A stretch of 64,000 nucleotides of DNA from Mangrovibacter phragmitis. GTDB taxonomy: Bacteria; Pseudomonadota; Gammaproteobacteria; Enterobacterales; Enterobacteriaceae. Where the stretch lies: positions 62,001 through 126,000 of the forward strand of contig NZ_LYRP01000022.1 in NCBI RefSeq assembly GCF_001655675.1, read 5' to 3'. The notes under the pieces are model-generated. The model ran no database searches, was not told the DNA's origin, and was given only the letters and a program-made list of their open reading frames with translations. This document shows, piece after piece, positions 48,204 through 56,049 of this stretch (the first letter of the stretch is position 1; every line of letters starts with the position of its first letter). The position numbers were made by a program, and so were the translations under genes.

Positions 48204-49556
48204 ATGGCATTGGCGATGAAAGTAATCACTCAAGTTGCACAACAACGTAAAGCACTGGAAGAAGCGGTAGCCCATGCGCTGGAACTGGCCTCCGGTAAGG
48301 CGGATGGCGCAGAAGTCGCAGTCAGTAAAACCACGGGTATCAGCGTGAGCACCCGTTATGGCGAAGTCGAAAATGTAGAGTTTAACAGCGATGGCGCACT
48401 GGGAATCACGGTGTATTCGCAAAACCGTAAAGGTAGCGCTTCCTCTACAGATTTGAGCAAAGACGCAATTGCCCGTACAGTGCAGGCGGCGGTGGATATC
48501 GCCCGGTATACTTCACCAGACCCGTGCGCTGGCGTGGCGGAAAAAGAGTTGCTGGCATTTGAAGCTCCGGATCTGGATTTATTTCACCCGGCAGAAATTT
48601 CTCCTGAGCAAGCCATCAGCCTGGCAGCTCGCGCAGAACAGTCTGCGCTGCAGGCTGACAAACGTATAACCAACACCGAAGGCGGCAGCTTTAACAGCCA
48701 TTACGGCATTAAAGTGTTTGGTAACAGCCACGGCATGCTGCAGAGCTACTGTTCCAGCCGCCACTCTTTATCCAGCTGTGTGATTGGCGAGGCCAACGGC
48801 AGTATGGAGCGGGATTATGCCTATTCTATTGGCCGCGAAATGAGCGACCTGCAATCCCCTGAGTGGGTGGGTGAAGAGTGTGCAAAACGCACTTTATCAC
48901 GCTTATCTCCACGAAAATTATCTACCATGAAAGCGCCTGTTATTTTTGCAGCAGAAGCGGCAACCGGCCTGTTTGGCCATCTGGTGGGGGCTATCAGTGG
49001 TGGTGCGGTGTACCGGAAATCCACCTTCTTACTGGATTCACTGGGCCAGCAAATCCTGCCGGAATGGTTAACTATTGAAGAACATCCGCACCTGTTAAAA
49101 GGGCTGGCGTCTTCCCCTTATGATGGTGAAGGGGTGCGTACCACCCGGCGAGATATTGTAAAAAATGGCGTGTTGCAACAGTGGCTGCTGACCAGCTACG
49201 CTGCCCGCAAACTGGGCCTGCACAGCACAGGTCATGCTGGTGGAATTCATAACTGGCGTATTGCGGGCCGTGGCCTGAGCTTTGAGCAGTTACTCAAAGA
49301 GATGGGAACGGGCCTGGTAGTAACGGAACTGATGGGGCAGGGCGTCAGTGGTATTACGGGTGATTATTCCCGTGGCGCTTCCGGTTTCTGGGTTGAAAAT
49401 GGTGAAATTCAGTACCCGGTGAGTGAAATTACTATCGCCGGTAATTTAAAAGATATGTGGCGCAATATGGTCACCATTGGTGACGATATTGAGACCCGAA
49501 GTAATATTCAATGCGGTTCGGTATTACTGCCGGAAATGAAAATCGCCGGGCAGTAA
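48204..49556 (+). CDS. pmbA: TldE (PmbA), metalloprotease-partner subunit
   Basis: A 450-residue cytosolic protein, exactly the E. coli length. It pairs with TldD in a heterodimeric protease that matures microcin B17 and degrades unfolded peptides such as Ccd[56 protein letters not shown] and [10 protein letters not shown]-like [20 protein letters not shown] follow E. coli PmbA. The frame stays open 179 codons upstream, antisense to darP; the ATG at 48204 (MALAMKVI) is the E. coli start. Confidence 0.97.
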   Translation: MALAMKVITQVAQQRKALEEAVAHALELASGKADGAEVAVSKTTGISVSTRYGEVENVEFNSDGALGITVYSQNRKGSASSTDLSKDAIARTVQAAVDIARYTSPDPCAGVAEKELLAFEAPDLDLFHPAEISPEQAISLAARAEQSALQADKRITNTEGGSFNSHYGIKVFGNSHGMLQSYCSSRHSLSSCVIGEANGSMERDYAYSIGREMSDLQSPEWVGEECAKRTLSRLSPRKLSTMKAPVIFAAEAATGLFGHLVGAISGGAVYRKSTFLLDSLGQQILPEWLTIEEHPHLLKGLASSPYDGEGVRTTRRDIVKNGVLQQWLLTSYAARKLGLHSTGHAGGIHNWRIAGRGLSFEQLLKEMGTGLVVTELMGQGVSGITGDYSRGASGFWVENGEIQYPVSEITIAGNLKDMWRNMVTIGDDIETRSNIQCGSVLLPEMKIAGQ

Positions 49557-49603
49557 TGTTTTCGGGTGCGACCTGCCGCACTCTTTATAAAAAAGGTGAG
49601 CCA

Positions 49604-49993
49604 ATGCGTAAAACACTGATAGCCCTGTTAGCGGTCTGTTCATTCTCTATGGCGAGTACTTCGGTACTGGCGGAGAACCTTGGCGTGGATATGGACACGC
49701 TGGCCCAGAACTATCAAACCGTGATGAGTACCAAAGATGCCGGTAAGCTAAAAATGGCACTGACTAACATGCGTCAGGCAGCAGAAGACGCGAAAAAGTC
49801 CACGCCACCAAAACTGGACGGCCAGGCGAGCGACAGCCCGCAAATGAAAGATTATCGTCATGGTTTGGATATTCTGGTGGGCCAGATAGATGGTGCGCTG
49901 AAACTTGCGGATGAAGGCAAAGTAAAAGAGGCACAGGCTGCGGCGGAGCACTTCAAACAAACCCGCAATACTTACCATCAGAAATACCGCTAA
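49604..49993 (+). CDS. cybC: Soluble cytochrome b562
   Basis: A 129-residue periplasmic haem protein. The signal peptide ends at SVLA (about residue 23). In the mature part methionine 7 (ENLGVDM) and the histidine in RNTYHQKYR are the axial haem ligands, as in E. coli b562. [20 protein letters not shown] is diagnostic. It forms a four-helix bundle; its electron partner is not established. AAGGTGAG precedes the ATG at 49604. Confidence 0.95.
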   Translation: MRKTLIALLAVCSFSMASTSVLAENLGVDMDTLAQNYQTVMSTKDAGKLKMALTNMRQAAEDAKKSTPPKLDGQASDSPQMKDYRHGLDILVGQIDGALKLADEGKVKEAQAAAEHFKQTRNTYHQKYR

Positions 49994-50051
49994 TTCTGCG
50001 TCAGCCAGGTTGTTTAAACTTAGCTGAAACATAAGACTGTCTTATGATATT

Positions 50052-50078
50052 GCCCCGGTTTTCCGGGGCGTTTTGTTT
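50052..50078 (+). terminator. Terminator of cybC
   Basis: Arms GCCCCGG and CCGGGGC with a TTTT loop, then GTTTTGTTT, 58 bp after the cybC stop. Confidence 0.88.
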
Positions 50079-50195
50079 GCTTACTCTCTGTTTTTCCTTC
50101 CTTTCTCCGTGGTTAATACCCGCAAGAAGCTGGCTTACCAGCGTTTTTGTTCAGCACCATGCCGTAATGCGAAACAGATCACTCCCTTCCGTCGT

Positions 50196-50217
50196 TTTTC
50201 CACTTTGAAGTGGAAAA
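50196..50217 (+). promoter_or_regulatory. Candidate operator of the catabolic cassette
   Basis: Perfect ten-base arms TTTTCCACTT and AAGTGGAAAA around TG, 68 bp before the first gene. Its position just upstream of a possible -35 element suits the PRD-type activator encoded at the end of the cassette. This is inference. Confidence 0.45.
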
Positions 50218-50285
50218 CAACTTGCTACAAACCCGCGCGCGCTCGCGCTAGCTTAGTAGCATCTCAACGAATCAAGGTAAGTCGC

Positions 50286-50630
50286 GTGGACAACAAAATA
50301 GCCCTGAATACCGGGGCTTGTCAGGAAGAACATGCTGCGGCGCTGGCCGGGCAGGTATTACGCCAGGTAGAGCAGTTGCTGGCAGAAAAAGGAATTTTTC
50401 CAACGCCAGTGCAGCAACAAATGCTGGCGTCGCATCTTCGGGCCATGGCGTGGCGCTCGGTGAGTGGCGAACCATTGCCCGAAGTTGACGCCAGTTTGTT
50501 TAATGAGATCCCGCAACCGGCAATGCAACTGGCTAAAACGGTGGTCGATATCTTCGGCAACTTACCCAGGGAAGAGGTCTGGTTGCTATCTGTCCATTTC
50601 GCAGTAGCAAAAGAAAACGGTGTCAGTTAA
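50286..50630 (+). CDS. Small PRD-domain protein (EF_0829-type)
   Basis: A 114-residue protein made of one PTS regulation domain (PRD). HAAALAGQVLRQVEQLLAEK forms the first helices; LASHLRAMAWRS and LSVHFAVAKENG carry the two histidines expected to be phosphorylated by HPr or EIIB. It has no DNA-binding part. The GTG at 50286 is preferred because AAGGTAAG precedes it; the frame is open 71 codons upstream in sequence that looks non-coding. First gene of the cassette; a Shine-Dalgarno for the next gene overlaps its stop. The same gene set, with a small PRD protein in first place, occurs in Enterococcus (EF_0829 onwards) by my recollection of the TIGRFAM definitions. Confidence 0.78.
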   Translation: MDNKIALNTGACQEEHAAALAGQVLRQVEQLLAEKGIFPTPVQQQMLASHLRAMAWRSVSGEPLPEVDASLFNEIPQPAMQLAKTVVDIFGNLPREEVWLLSVHFAVAKENGVS

Positions 50631-50640
50631 GGAGCGCAAA

Positions 50641-51006
50641 GTGGAACAAATTACAGTGGTTATTGGCGACCGCCTGGGAAAAGGGCAGAAGGTTGCAGCA
50701 GGCGTGGAAAAAGCGGGTGGGCGTGCGGTTGTGATACCCGGTGTTGCGGCGGATATGAAACTGGGTGATGTCATGAAAGCCGAGCAGGCAACGTTTGGCA
50801 TCTCGTTTTGCGGTAGTGGCGGTGCCGGGGCAATTACGGCCCAGAATAAACATGGTTACAAAGCCAAATATGGCATGCGCTCAGTGGATGAGGGCGTCAC
50901 GGCGATTAAAGAAGGCTGCAATGTCCTCGGGTTTGGTTTTATGGATATTGAAGAACTGGGTATTCGCCTGGTTGAAGCCTGGCAGAAAAAATATGGCAAT
51001 GGCTGA
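50641..51006 (+). CDS. Glycine-rich SFCGSGGAGA protein (EF_0830 family)
   Basis: A 121-residue soluble protein named after its signature SFCGSGGAGA, here residues 55-64 with Cys57. It starts QITVVIGDRLGKGQKVAAGV, like a beta-alpha Rossmann-type unit, and the signature follows a hydrophobic strand. The cysteine in a glycine/serine loop after a strand resembles the phosphocysteine loop of PTS EIIB domains (compare VCDTGNST in the cassette regulator), which would make this a phosphoryl carrier; this is inference. The GTG at 50641 has AAGGAG nine bases upstream. The stop overlaps the next ATG by one base. Confidence 0.78.
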   Translation: MEQITVVIGDRLGKGQKVAAGVEKAGGRAVVIPGVAADMKLGDVMKAEQATFGISFCGSGGAGAITAQNKHGYKAKYGMRSVDEGVTAIKEGCNVLGFGFMDIEELGIRLVEAWQKKYGNG

Positions 51007-51302
51007 TGAAACAATTATCAACAACCACCGTTAGCGTACAGGGAAAAGGCACCTCGAAAGCGGCTGCTTTTTCCGACGCGTTTTCCCATATCCAGCGTGA
51101 GGTGTTGAAAGGCTCTTCACAGGTATTACTGCGCATTGAACCACAGGATGTGAAAGTCATTGCCGCCCGCCAGATTGTGCGGAAAGAGGCGTTTCTGTTT
51201 TTCTTTCTGCGCCGTGAAAGACGAACCTTCAGCGTTGAGCTGGAAGTCACCGTCAATGTGACGGCGATAGATCCAGAACAGGTGGATTTTATCGCTCAGT
51301 AA
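51006..51302 (+). CDS. DUF4312 family protein (EF_0831 family)
   Basis: A 98-residue soluble alpha/beta protein without signal peptide. TTVSVQGKGTSKAAAFSDAF is the family start, followed by VLLRIEPQDVKVI, RKEAFLFFFLRRERRTF and VELEVTVNVTAI. The alternating pattern suggests a small ferredoxin-like sheet. It always travels with the SFCGSGGAGA, DUF4311 and DUF4310 proteins in the families I recall, so it probably belongs to the same complex. Function unknown. Confidence 0.75.
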   Translation: MKQLSTTTVSVQGKGTSKAAAFSDAFSHIQREVLKGSSQVLLRIEPQDVKVIAARQIVRKEAFLFFFLRRERRTFSVELEVTVNVTAIDPEQVDFIAQ

Positions 51303-51542
51303 ATAACGTGATACCCGAAGGTATTCGGGGTGCAGGCCGGGGTTACGCAGTACCCGCGCAGATTGTTGCCAGTACTCAGGAGAGTGCGGGTTGCCAGCTC
51401 ACCTGCAGTCTGAAGCTCAAACGGTATCTATGCACGGCATCCTTCAGGTGTTTTTCTTGTTGGCTGCATCTGCGCACCGGCATCTCCGTGCCGTTACGCA
51501 TCCTGAAAGGTCTTGTGTATAAAAACAAAAAGGGCAGGACGT
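51303..51542 (+). other. 240-bp gap inside the cassette, without recognisable gene
   Basis: Between DUF4312 and DUF4311. It starts with ATACCCGAAGGTAT/CGGGGT, an imperfect inverted repeat (ATACCCGAAGGTATTCGGGGT at about 51309-51329 can pair in part), and later has GGCATC-TCCGT-GCCG. Frames crossing it carry no known domain. It may hold a processing or attenuation site separating soluble from membrane genes. Confidence 0.5.
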
Positions 51543-52319
51543 ATGTTTTTCATCATATTAATAAAATCGCTCATTATTGGCGGGCTGGTTGGTGTGGGAG
51601 TTGGGGCTGGCGCCGCACGTATGTTCCATGCACCGGTAACACAAGGTATGGGCGCATTCCGTACGCTGGGTGAACTCAATGCCTGCGAAGGTGACCCGGC
51701 ATCACACTTCTCCTTTGGCCTGGGGTTTTTCTTTAACGCGTGGGCTTCATCGGTTGCCGCCGGGTCATTCACCCAGGATGTTGACCACCGCATTATCCCA
51801 AACTGGGGTGTCGCCGCGCTCATGATAAAAAACCGCGATGTCACCCAGACACTGCATAACCCGAAAAAAATGGCGATTGCCTGCGGCCTGGTTGGCATGG
51901 TGGTCGTTGCCTTTCTGAACTCTACTGCATCCGCCGTACCCGCGGCTTTGCAGGTAACGGCAGTCAAAGTGCTGGTGCCCGCCGCTAATCTGCTGGTCAA
52001 TATCGTGATGCCCGTTATTTTCTGGCTGGCTGCGATTGATGCCGGAAAACGCTCTGGTTTATGGGCCACCATTTTTGGCGGCCTGGCTCAAATGATTATG
52101 GGGAATGCGGTTCCAGGCCTGGTGCTGGGCATCCTCGTGGGGAAAGGTGTGGAAGAAAGTGGGTGGAACAAAGTCACCAAAATCATGATGACGGCGATTA
52201 TCACACTGTTTGTATTAAGTGCCTTCTTCCGCGGATTTGATTTGAAATTCCTTGAGTCGTTCCGCCTTGGTGCGCCGAACTGGCTTGAACTGCTGCATAA
52301 CGCGCTGAGCGGTAAATAA
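51543..52319 (+). CDS. DUF4311 family membrane protein (EF_0832/EF_0833 type)
   Basis: A 258-residue inner-membrane protein with about six or seven helices. It starts FFIILIKSLIIGGLVGVGVG, a glycine-rich first helix. The polar motif FFFNAWASSVAAGSFTQDVD, then HRIIPNWGVAALMIKN, is the most conserved-looking part and lies on a loop. Glycine-rich helices IFGGLAQMIMGNAVPGLVLG follow. The ATG at 51543 has AGGACG before it; ten codons upstream would add an unlikely basic extension. It looks like one half of a transporter with DUF4310. Substrate unknown. Confidence 0.75.
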   Translation: MFFIILIKSLIIGGLVGVGVGAGAARMFHAPVTQGMGAFRTLGELNACEGDPASHFSFGLGFFFNAWASSVAAGSFTQDVDHRIIPNWGVAALMIKNRDVTQTLHNPKKMAIACGLVGMVVVAFLNSTASAVPAALQVTAVKVLVPAANLLVNIVMPVIFWLAAIDAGKRSGLWATIFGGLAQMIMGNAVPGLVLGILVGKGVEESGWNKVTKIMMTAIITLFVLSAFFRGFDLKFLESFRLGAPNWLELLHNALSGK

Positions 52320-52330
52320 GGGGAAAACAA

Positions 52331-52975
52331 ATGGAAGAGAACAAAGGTTTTTGGTACGCAGACTGGTCATTCCCTATTTTTGTTGGCCTGTTATCTGCAG
52401 GAGTCTTTGCCGGTACGCACATGTATTACCTGTATGGCATTGGCGCATTTAATGAAGTGGCGTTTGTGTCGATGTTGCGCTCAGGCATGGATACCGGCGT
52501 CTATGGTGCGGTAGCCGCATTTGGCGCCAGTTTTCTGTTTGCCCGTATTATTGAAGGCTCGCTGGTTGGGATTCTGGATATCGGCGGGGCAATTCAAACC
52601 GGTGTTGGTTTAGGTGTTCCGGCTTTATTGCTTGGTGCAGGCATTGTATTCCCGGTCGCAAACTTTGCTGCATCACTGGCTACAGGGTTAGTACTCGGCC
52701 TGGCGATTGGCTACATCATCATCCTGGCGCGTAAGTTCACCATTAACCAGAGCGATTCCACCTACGGGGCCGATGTCATGATGGGAGCCGGGAACGCCTC
52801 TGGCCGTTTTCTTGGCCCGCTTATCATTCTGAGTGCCATTAGTGCCTCCATTCCTATTGGCCTGGGCGCTCTGGCGGGTGCGCTGGTGTTCTACCTGTGG
52901 CAGAAGCCGATTACCGGTGGCGCTATTTTGGGTGCCATGGTGCTTGGCGCCATTTTCCCTATCGCAATCAGCTAA
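52331..52975 (+). CDS. DUF4310 family membrane protein
   Basis: A 214-residue inner-membrane protein with about six helices. FWYADWSFPIFVGLLSAGVF at the start, GTHMYYLYGIGAFNEVAFVS, then SMLRSGMDTGVYGAVAAFGA and IIEGSLVGILDIGGAIQTGV. The last is rich in glycine and conserved polar residues, as in substrate-binding segments of permeases. It begins 11 bp after DUF4311 with GGGGAAAAC before the ATG. Together the two proteins give 12-13 helices, the size of a secondary or PTS-type permease. Function unknown. Confidence 0.75.
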   Translation: MEENKGFWYADWSFPIFVGLLSAGVFAGTHMYYLYGIGAFNEVAFVSMLRSGMDTGVYGAVAAFGASFLFARIIEGSLVGILDIGGAIQTGVGLGVPALLLGAGIVFPVANFAASLATGLVLGLAIGYIIILARKFTINQSDSTYGADVMMGAGNASGRFLGPLIILSAISASIPIGLGALAGALVFYLWQKPITGGAILGAMVLGAIFPIAIS

Positions 52976-53020
52976 ATACCACGCCAGTGGGTACATCGCC
53001 TGCTGGCGTAAGGAGCCGTT

Positions 53021-54154
53021 ATGTTCGATATGATCCTGCGCAGGGCTCACCTGGTCGACGGTAGCATTACCGACATCGCCATTCACCAGGGGGTGATTGC
53101 ACAAGTCGGTAATATCAATACTCCGGCACGGCAAGAGATAACCCTGGGCGGGCGTTTCTTCCTCAGTGCCGGGTGGATAGACAGCCATGTGCACTGTTAC
53201 CCCAAATCGCCCATTTACCACGATGAACCCGACAGTGTGGGGATTGCCACGGGCGTTACAACCGTGGTGGATGCCGGTAGTACAGGAGCCGATGACATCG
53301 ATGACTTTTGGCAACTGACCCGTGAGGCAGTCACCGAGGTTTACGCTCTGCTCAATATCGCGCGTCAGGGGCTGGTTACCCAAAATGAACTGGCGGATAT
53401 GGCGAAAATTGATGCCCGTGCGGTACGCCAGGCCGTCGCCCGTCACCCGGATTTTATCGTGGGGCTGAAAGCCCGCATGAGTAGTAGCGTGGTGGGGGAA
53501 AATGGCATTGCTCCCTTACAACGGGCAAAAGTGATTCAGCAGGAAAACGGTAATCTGCCTCTGATGGTGCATATAGGGAATACGCCGCCAGACCTGGATG
53601 AGATAGCCGCGCTGCTGTCTGCGGGCGATATCCTGACCCACTGCTTTAACGGCAAGCCAAACCGCATTTTTTCCCCTTCCGGTGAACTGCGCGACGCAGT
53701 ACAGCAGGCGTTAAAACGGGGTGTCCGCTTTGATGTCGGGCATGGCACAGCGAGCTTCAGTTTTTCTGTAGCTGAAAAAGCCATCGGCATGGGGTTGTTG
53801 CCGCACACCATCAGTTCCGACATCTATTGCCGTAACCGTATCGACGGGCCAGTCAAAAGCCTGGCGCTGGTGATGGCGAAGTTCCTTGCACTCGGCATGA
53901 CGTTGGAACAAGTGGTGGCCTGCGTCACGCAACACGCAGCCGAGGGGCTGCGCCTGGTGCGCAAAGGCCGCATAGCACCAGGGCTGGATGCCGATTTCAC
54001 TCTGTTCGATGTGCGCCCATACCAGGGGGGGCTTACCGACAGTGAGCAAAGTGTGCTGGCGGCATCAGAATGCATCGTCCCGCTGGCTGCAATGCGGGCA
54101 GGAAAATGGTTTTTGACAGAACAAGGGAAGGCCGAACATGTCTTCAGTGTATGA
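53021..54154 (+). CDS. Amidohydrolase/deacetylase (EF_0837 type, COG3964)
   Basis: A 377-residue cytosolic TIM-barrel metallohydrolase. The binuclear metal site is complete: SHVHCY (His56 and His58), the carboxylated-lysine candidate in VGLKARMS, histidines in LMVHIGNTPPD and ILTHCFNGKPN, and the catalytic aspartate in ISSDIYCRN. The C-terminal small beta domain ends LFDVRPYQGG. Characterised relatives in this group are deacylases, so the likely role is to remove an N- or O-acyl group from the imported compound. AAGGAG precedes the ATG. The stop lies 17 bases inside the next gene. Confidence 0.82.
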   Translation: MFDMILRRAHLVDGSITDIAIHQGVIAQVGNINTPARQEITLGGRFFLSAGWIDSHVHCYPKSPIYHDEPDSVGIATGVTTVVDAGSTGADDIDDFWQLTREAVTEVYALLNIARQGLVTQNELADMAKIDARAVRQAVARHPDFIVGLKARMSSSVVGENGIAPLQRAKVIQQENGNLPLMVHIGNTPPDLDEIAALLSAGDILTHCFNGKPNRIFSPSGELRDAVQQALKRGVRFDVGHGTASFSFSVAEKAIGMGLLPHTISSDIYCRNRIDGPVKSLALVMAKFLALGMTLEQVVACVTQHAAEGLRLVRKGRIAPGLDADFTLFDVRPYQGGLTDSEQSVLAASECIVPLAAMRAGKWFLTEQGKAEHVFSV

Positions 54155-55256
54155 GAAATATCAGGTTAAACCGGTCATTAATGCATCTGGCCGCATGACT
54201 ATTTTGGGCGTGTCCACACCATCGGACGCAGTTGTGGATGCGGTCACTCAGGGGATGCAGCACTACTTTGAAATGCATGACCTGGTTGAAAAAACCGGTC
54301 AGTACATTGCCCGTTTGCTTGAAACCGAAGCGGCAACCATTGTGTCCTGTGCATCGGCAGGGATTGCACAAAGTGTGGCTGCAGTGCTGGCCAAAGATGA
54401 CGACTGGCTGTTAACTCACCTGCATGAAACACCACTGACCGATAACGAAATCGTGTTGCCAAAAGGCCACAACGTAAACTTTGGCGCACCCGTTGGCGCG
54501 ATGGTTGCTCTGGGGGGCGGCAGGCTGGTGGAAGCGGGTTACGCCAACGAATGCAGCGCCCGCCAACTTGCTGCCGCCATTACACCGCACACCGCCGCGG
54601 TGCTGTACATCAAATCTCACCACTGTGTGCAGAAAAGTATGCTGACGGTTAGCGAAGCCGCGCAGGTTGCCCGGGAGCATCAGTTGCCACTGATAGTGGA
54701 CGCTGCAGCAGAAGAAGATCTGCGCTGTTACTACCAGGCCGGAGCAGACCTGGTGATTTACAGTGGCGCTAAAGCCCTGGAAGGGCCGACCAGTGGATTG
54801 GTGATTGGCCGGCAACCCTGGGTGGGCTGGGTACAACGCCAGTCTGGGGGTATTGGCCGGGCCATGAAAGTGGGCAAAGAAGGTATTCTGGGGCTTGCCT
54901 GCGCTATTGAACAGTATCTGCATGCGCAGCACGAAACCGGGCAGCAAATGGTGGCGAAAATGGCTCCCTTTATTGAAGCACTTAACCAACTTGATGGCGT
55001 ACAGGCCCGCGTGGTGTGGGATGCGGCTGGCCGGGATATCGCCCGGGCGGAAATAACCTTCAATGAAGCGATAACTGGCCTGCCGACAGGCCAGTTGCTG
55101 GAGCAACTCAAACAAGGCGAGCACGCCATTTACTTCCGGGGTTATAAAGCGAACAGCGGCATTGTAGAAGCCGACGTCCGCAGTGTTGATGCCCAACAAT
55201 TAATGACAATTTTCCACAGTATTCGCGCTGTACTGAACAAGGAGACAACAGCATGA
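54138..55256 (+). CDS. DgaE-family PLP-dependent ammonia-lyase
   Basis: A 372-residue cytosolic enzyme of the SelA-like fold type I PLP family. It begins YEKYQVKPVINASGRMTILG, the SelA/DgaE start, and the PLP lysine is Lys212 in YSGAKALEGPTSG. In Salmonella DgaE converts D-glucosaminate 6-phosphate to KDG 6-phosphate with loss of ammonia; here the neighbour is a matching aldolase, so the same type of reaction on an amino-sugar acid phosphate is likely. The exact substrate cannot be read. Start and stop overlap both neighbours (17 bp and ATGA). Confidence 0.82.
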   Translation: MSSVYEKYQVKPVINASGRMTILGVSTPSDAVVDAVTQGMQHYFEMHDLVEKTGQYIARLLETEAATIVSCASAGIAQSVAAVLAKDDDWLLTHLHETPLTDNEIVLPKGHNVNFGAPVGAMVALGGGRLVEAGYANECSARQLAAAITPHTAAVLYIKSHHCVQKSMLTVSEAAQVAREHQLPLIVDAAAEEDLRCYYQAGADLVIYSGAKALEGPTSGLVIGRQPWVGWVQRQSGGIGRAMKVGKEGILGLACAIEQYLHAQHETGQQMVAKMAPFIEALNQLDGVQARVVWDAAGRDIARAEITFNEAITGLPTGQLLEQLKQGEHAIYFRGYKANSGIVEADVRSVDAQQLMTIFHSIRAVLNKETTA

Positions 55257-55993
55257 GCCTGAGCCCACGTTTTTACCAGGACCGCGTGTGCCTGAATGTT
55301 CTGGCGGGTTCTCACCAGAATGCGGTGGATATCTATGAAGCCGCCGAAGGTTATGTGCTGGTTGGTGTGTTATCCAAAAATTACCCGGATACAGAACACG
55401 CAGTGGCAGACATGCGTGAATATGCCTCACTTATCAACAACGCGATTTCGGTGGGGCTGGGGGCCGGTTCGCCAGGGCAGTCGGCCATGGTGAGCGAGAT
55501 CTCCCGCCAGATACAGCCACAGCACGTTAACCAGGTGTTCACCGGGGTTGCCGTCAGCAGGGCTTTGTTAGGGCAAAACGACACAGTGGTAAATGGCCTG
55601 ATCTCACCCACTGGCACACCCGGGTTGGTAAAAATCTCAACCGGGCCGCTCAGCAGTCAGGCTCCGGATGGCATTGTGCCCATTGATACTGCCATTGCGT
55701 TGTTGAAAGATATGGGTGGCAGTTCAGTGAAATATTTCCCTATGGGCGGATTAGCCTGCCGTGATGAATATAGCGCGGTTGCAAAGGCATGTGCACGCCA
55801 GGATTTCTGGCTGGAGCCTACCGGGGGAATAGACCTGGACAATTTTGAGGCCATCCTCGACATTGCCCTGCAAGCAGGTGTTAAACGTATTATTCCACAC
55901 ATATACAGTTCCATTATTGATAAAAACACCGGGCAAACACGACCGGGGGATGTGCGTACCCTGCTCAACAGTGTTAAAAAATATCTGGGGTAA
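55253..55993 (+). CDS. KDGP-type aldolase (DgaF/EF_0839 family)
   Basis: A 246-residue cytosolic class I aldolase with a TIM-barrel fold. The Schiff-base lysine is Lys160 in SSVKYFPMGGL; TGGIDLDNFEAILDIALQAG and RIIPHIYSSIIDK are family segments. Members cleave 2-dehydro-3-deoxy-6-phosphogluconate or a stereoisomer to pyruvate and glyceraldehyde 3-phosphate. Its ATG overlaps the lyase stop, so the two steps are made together. Confidence 0.82.
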   Translation: MSLSPRFYQDRVCLNVLAGSHQNAVDIYEAAEGYVLVGVLSKNYPDTEHAVADMREYASLINNAISVGLGAGSPGQSAMVSEISRQIQPQHVNQVFTGVAVSRALLGQNDTVVNGLISPTGTPGLVKISTGPLSSQAPDGIVPIDTAIALLKDMGGSSVKYFPMGGLACRDEYSAVAKACARQDFWLEPTGGIDLDNFEAILDIALQAGVKRIIPHIYSSIIDKNTGQTRPGDVRTLLNSVKKYLG

Positions 55994-56049
55994 CCCTTAT
56001 TCAGACTCACGGGCGCACTGGGGCGCCCGTGTCACCAGAGGACACAGAC

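Larger units (their letters stand above)
49994..50285. other. Intergenic region cybC / catabolic cassette
   Basis: Holds the 17-bp palindrome CATAAGAC-T-GTCTTATG (50030-50046), the cybC terminator (50052-50078) and a 22-bp palindrome with arms TTTTCCACTT and AAGTGGAAAA (50196-50217). A TTGCTA at 50222 could be a -35 element, but no good -10 follows at the right distance, as expected for an activator-dependent promoter. Confidence 0.55.
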
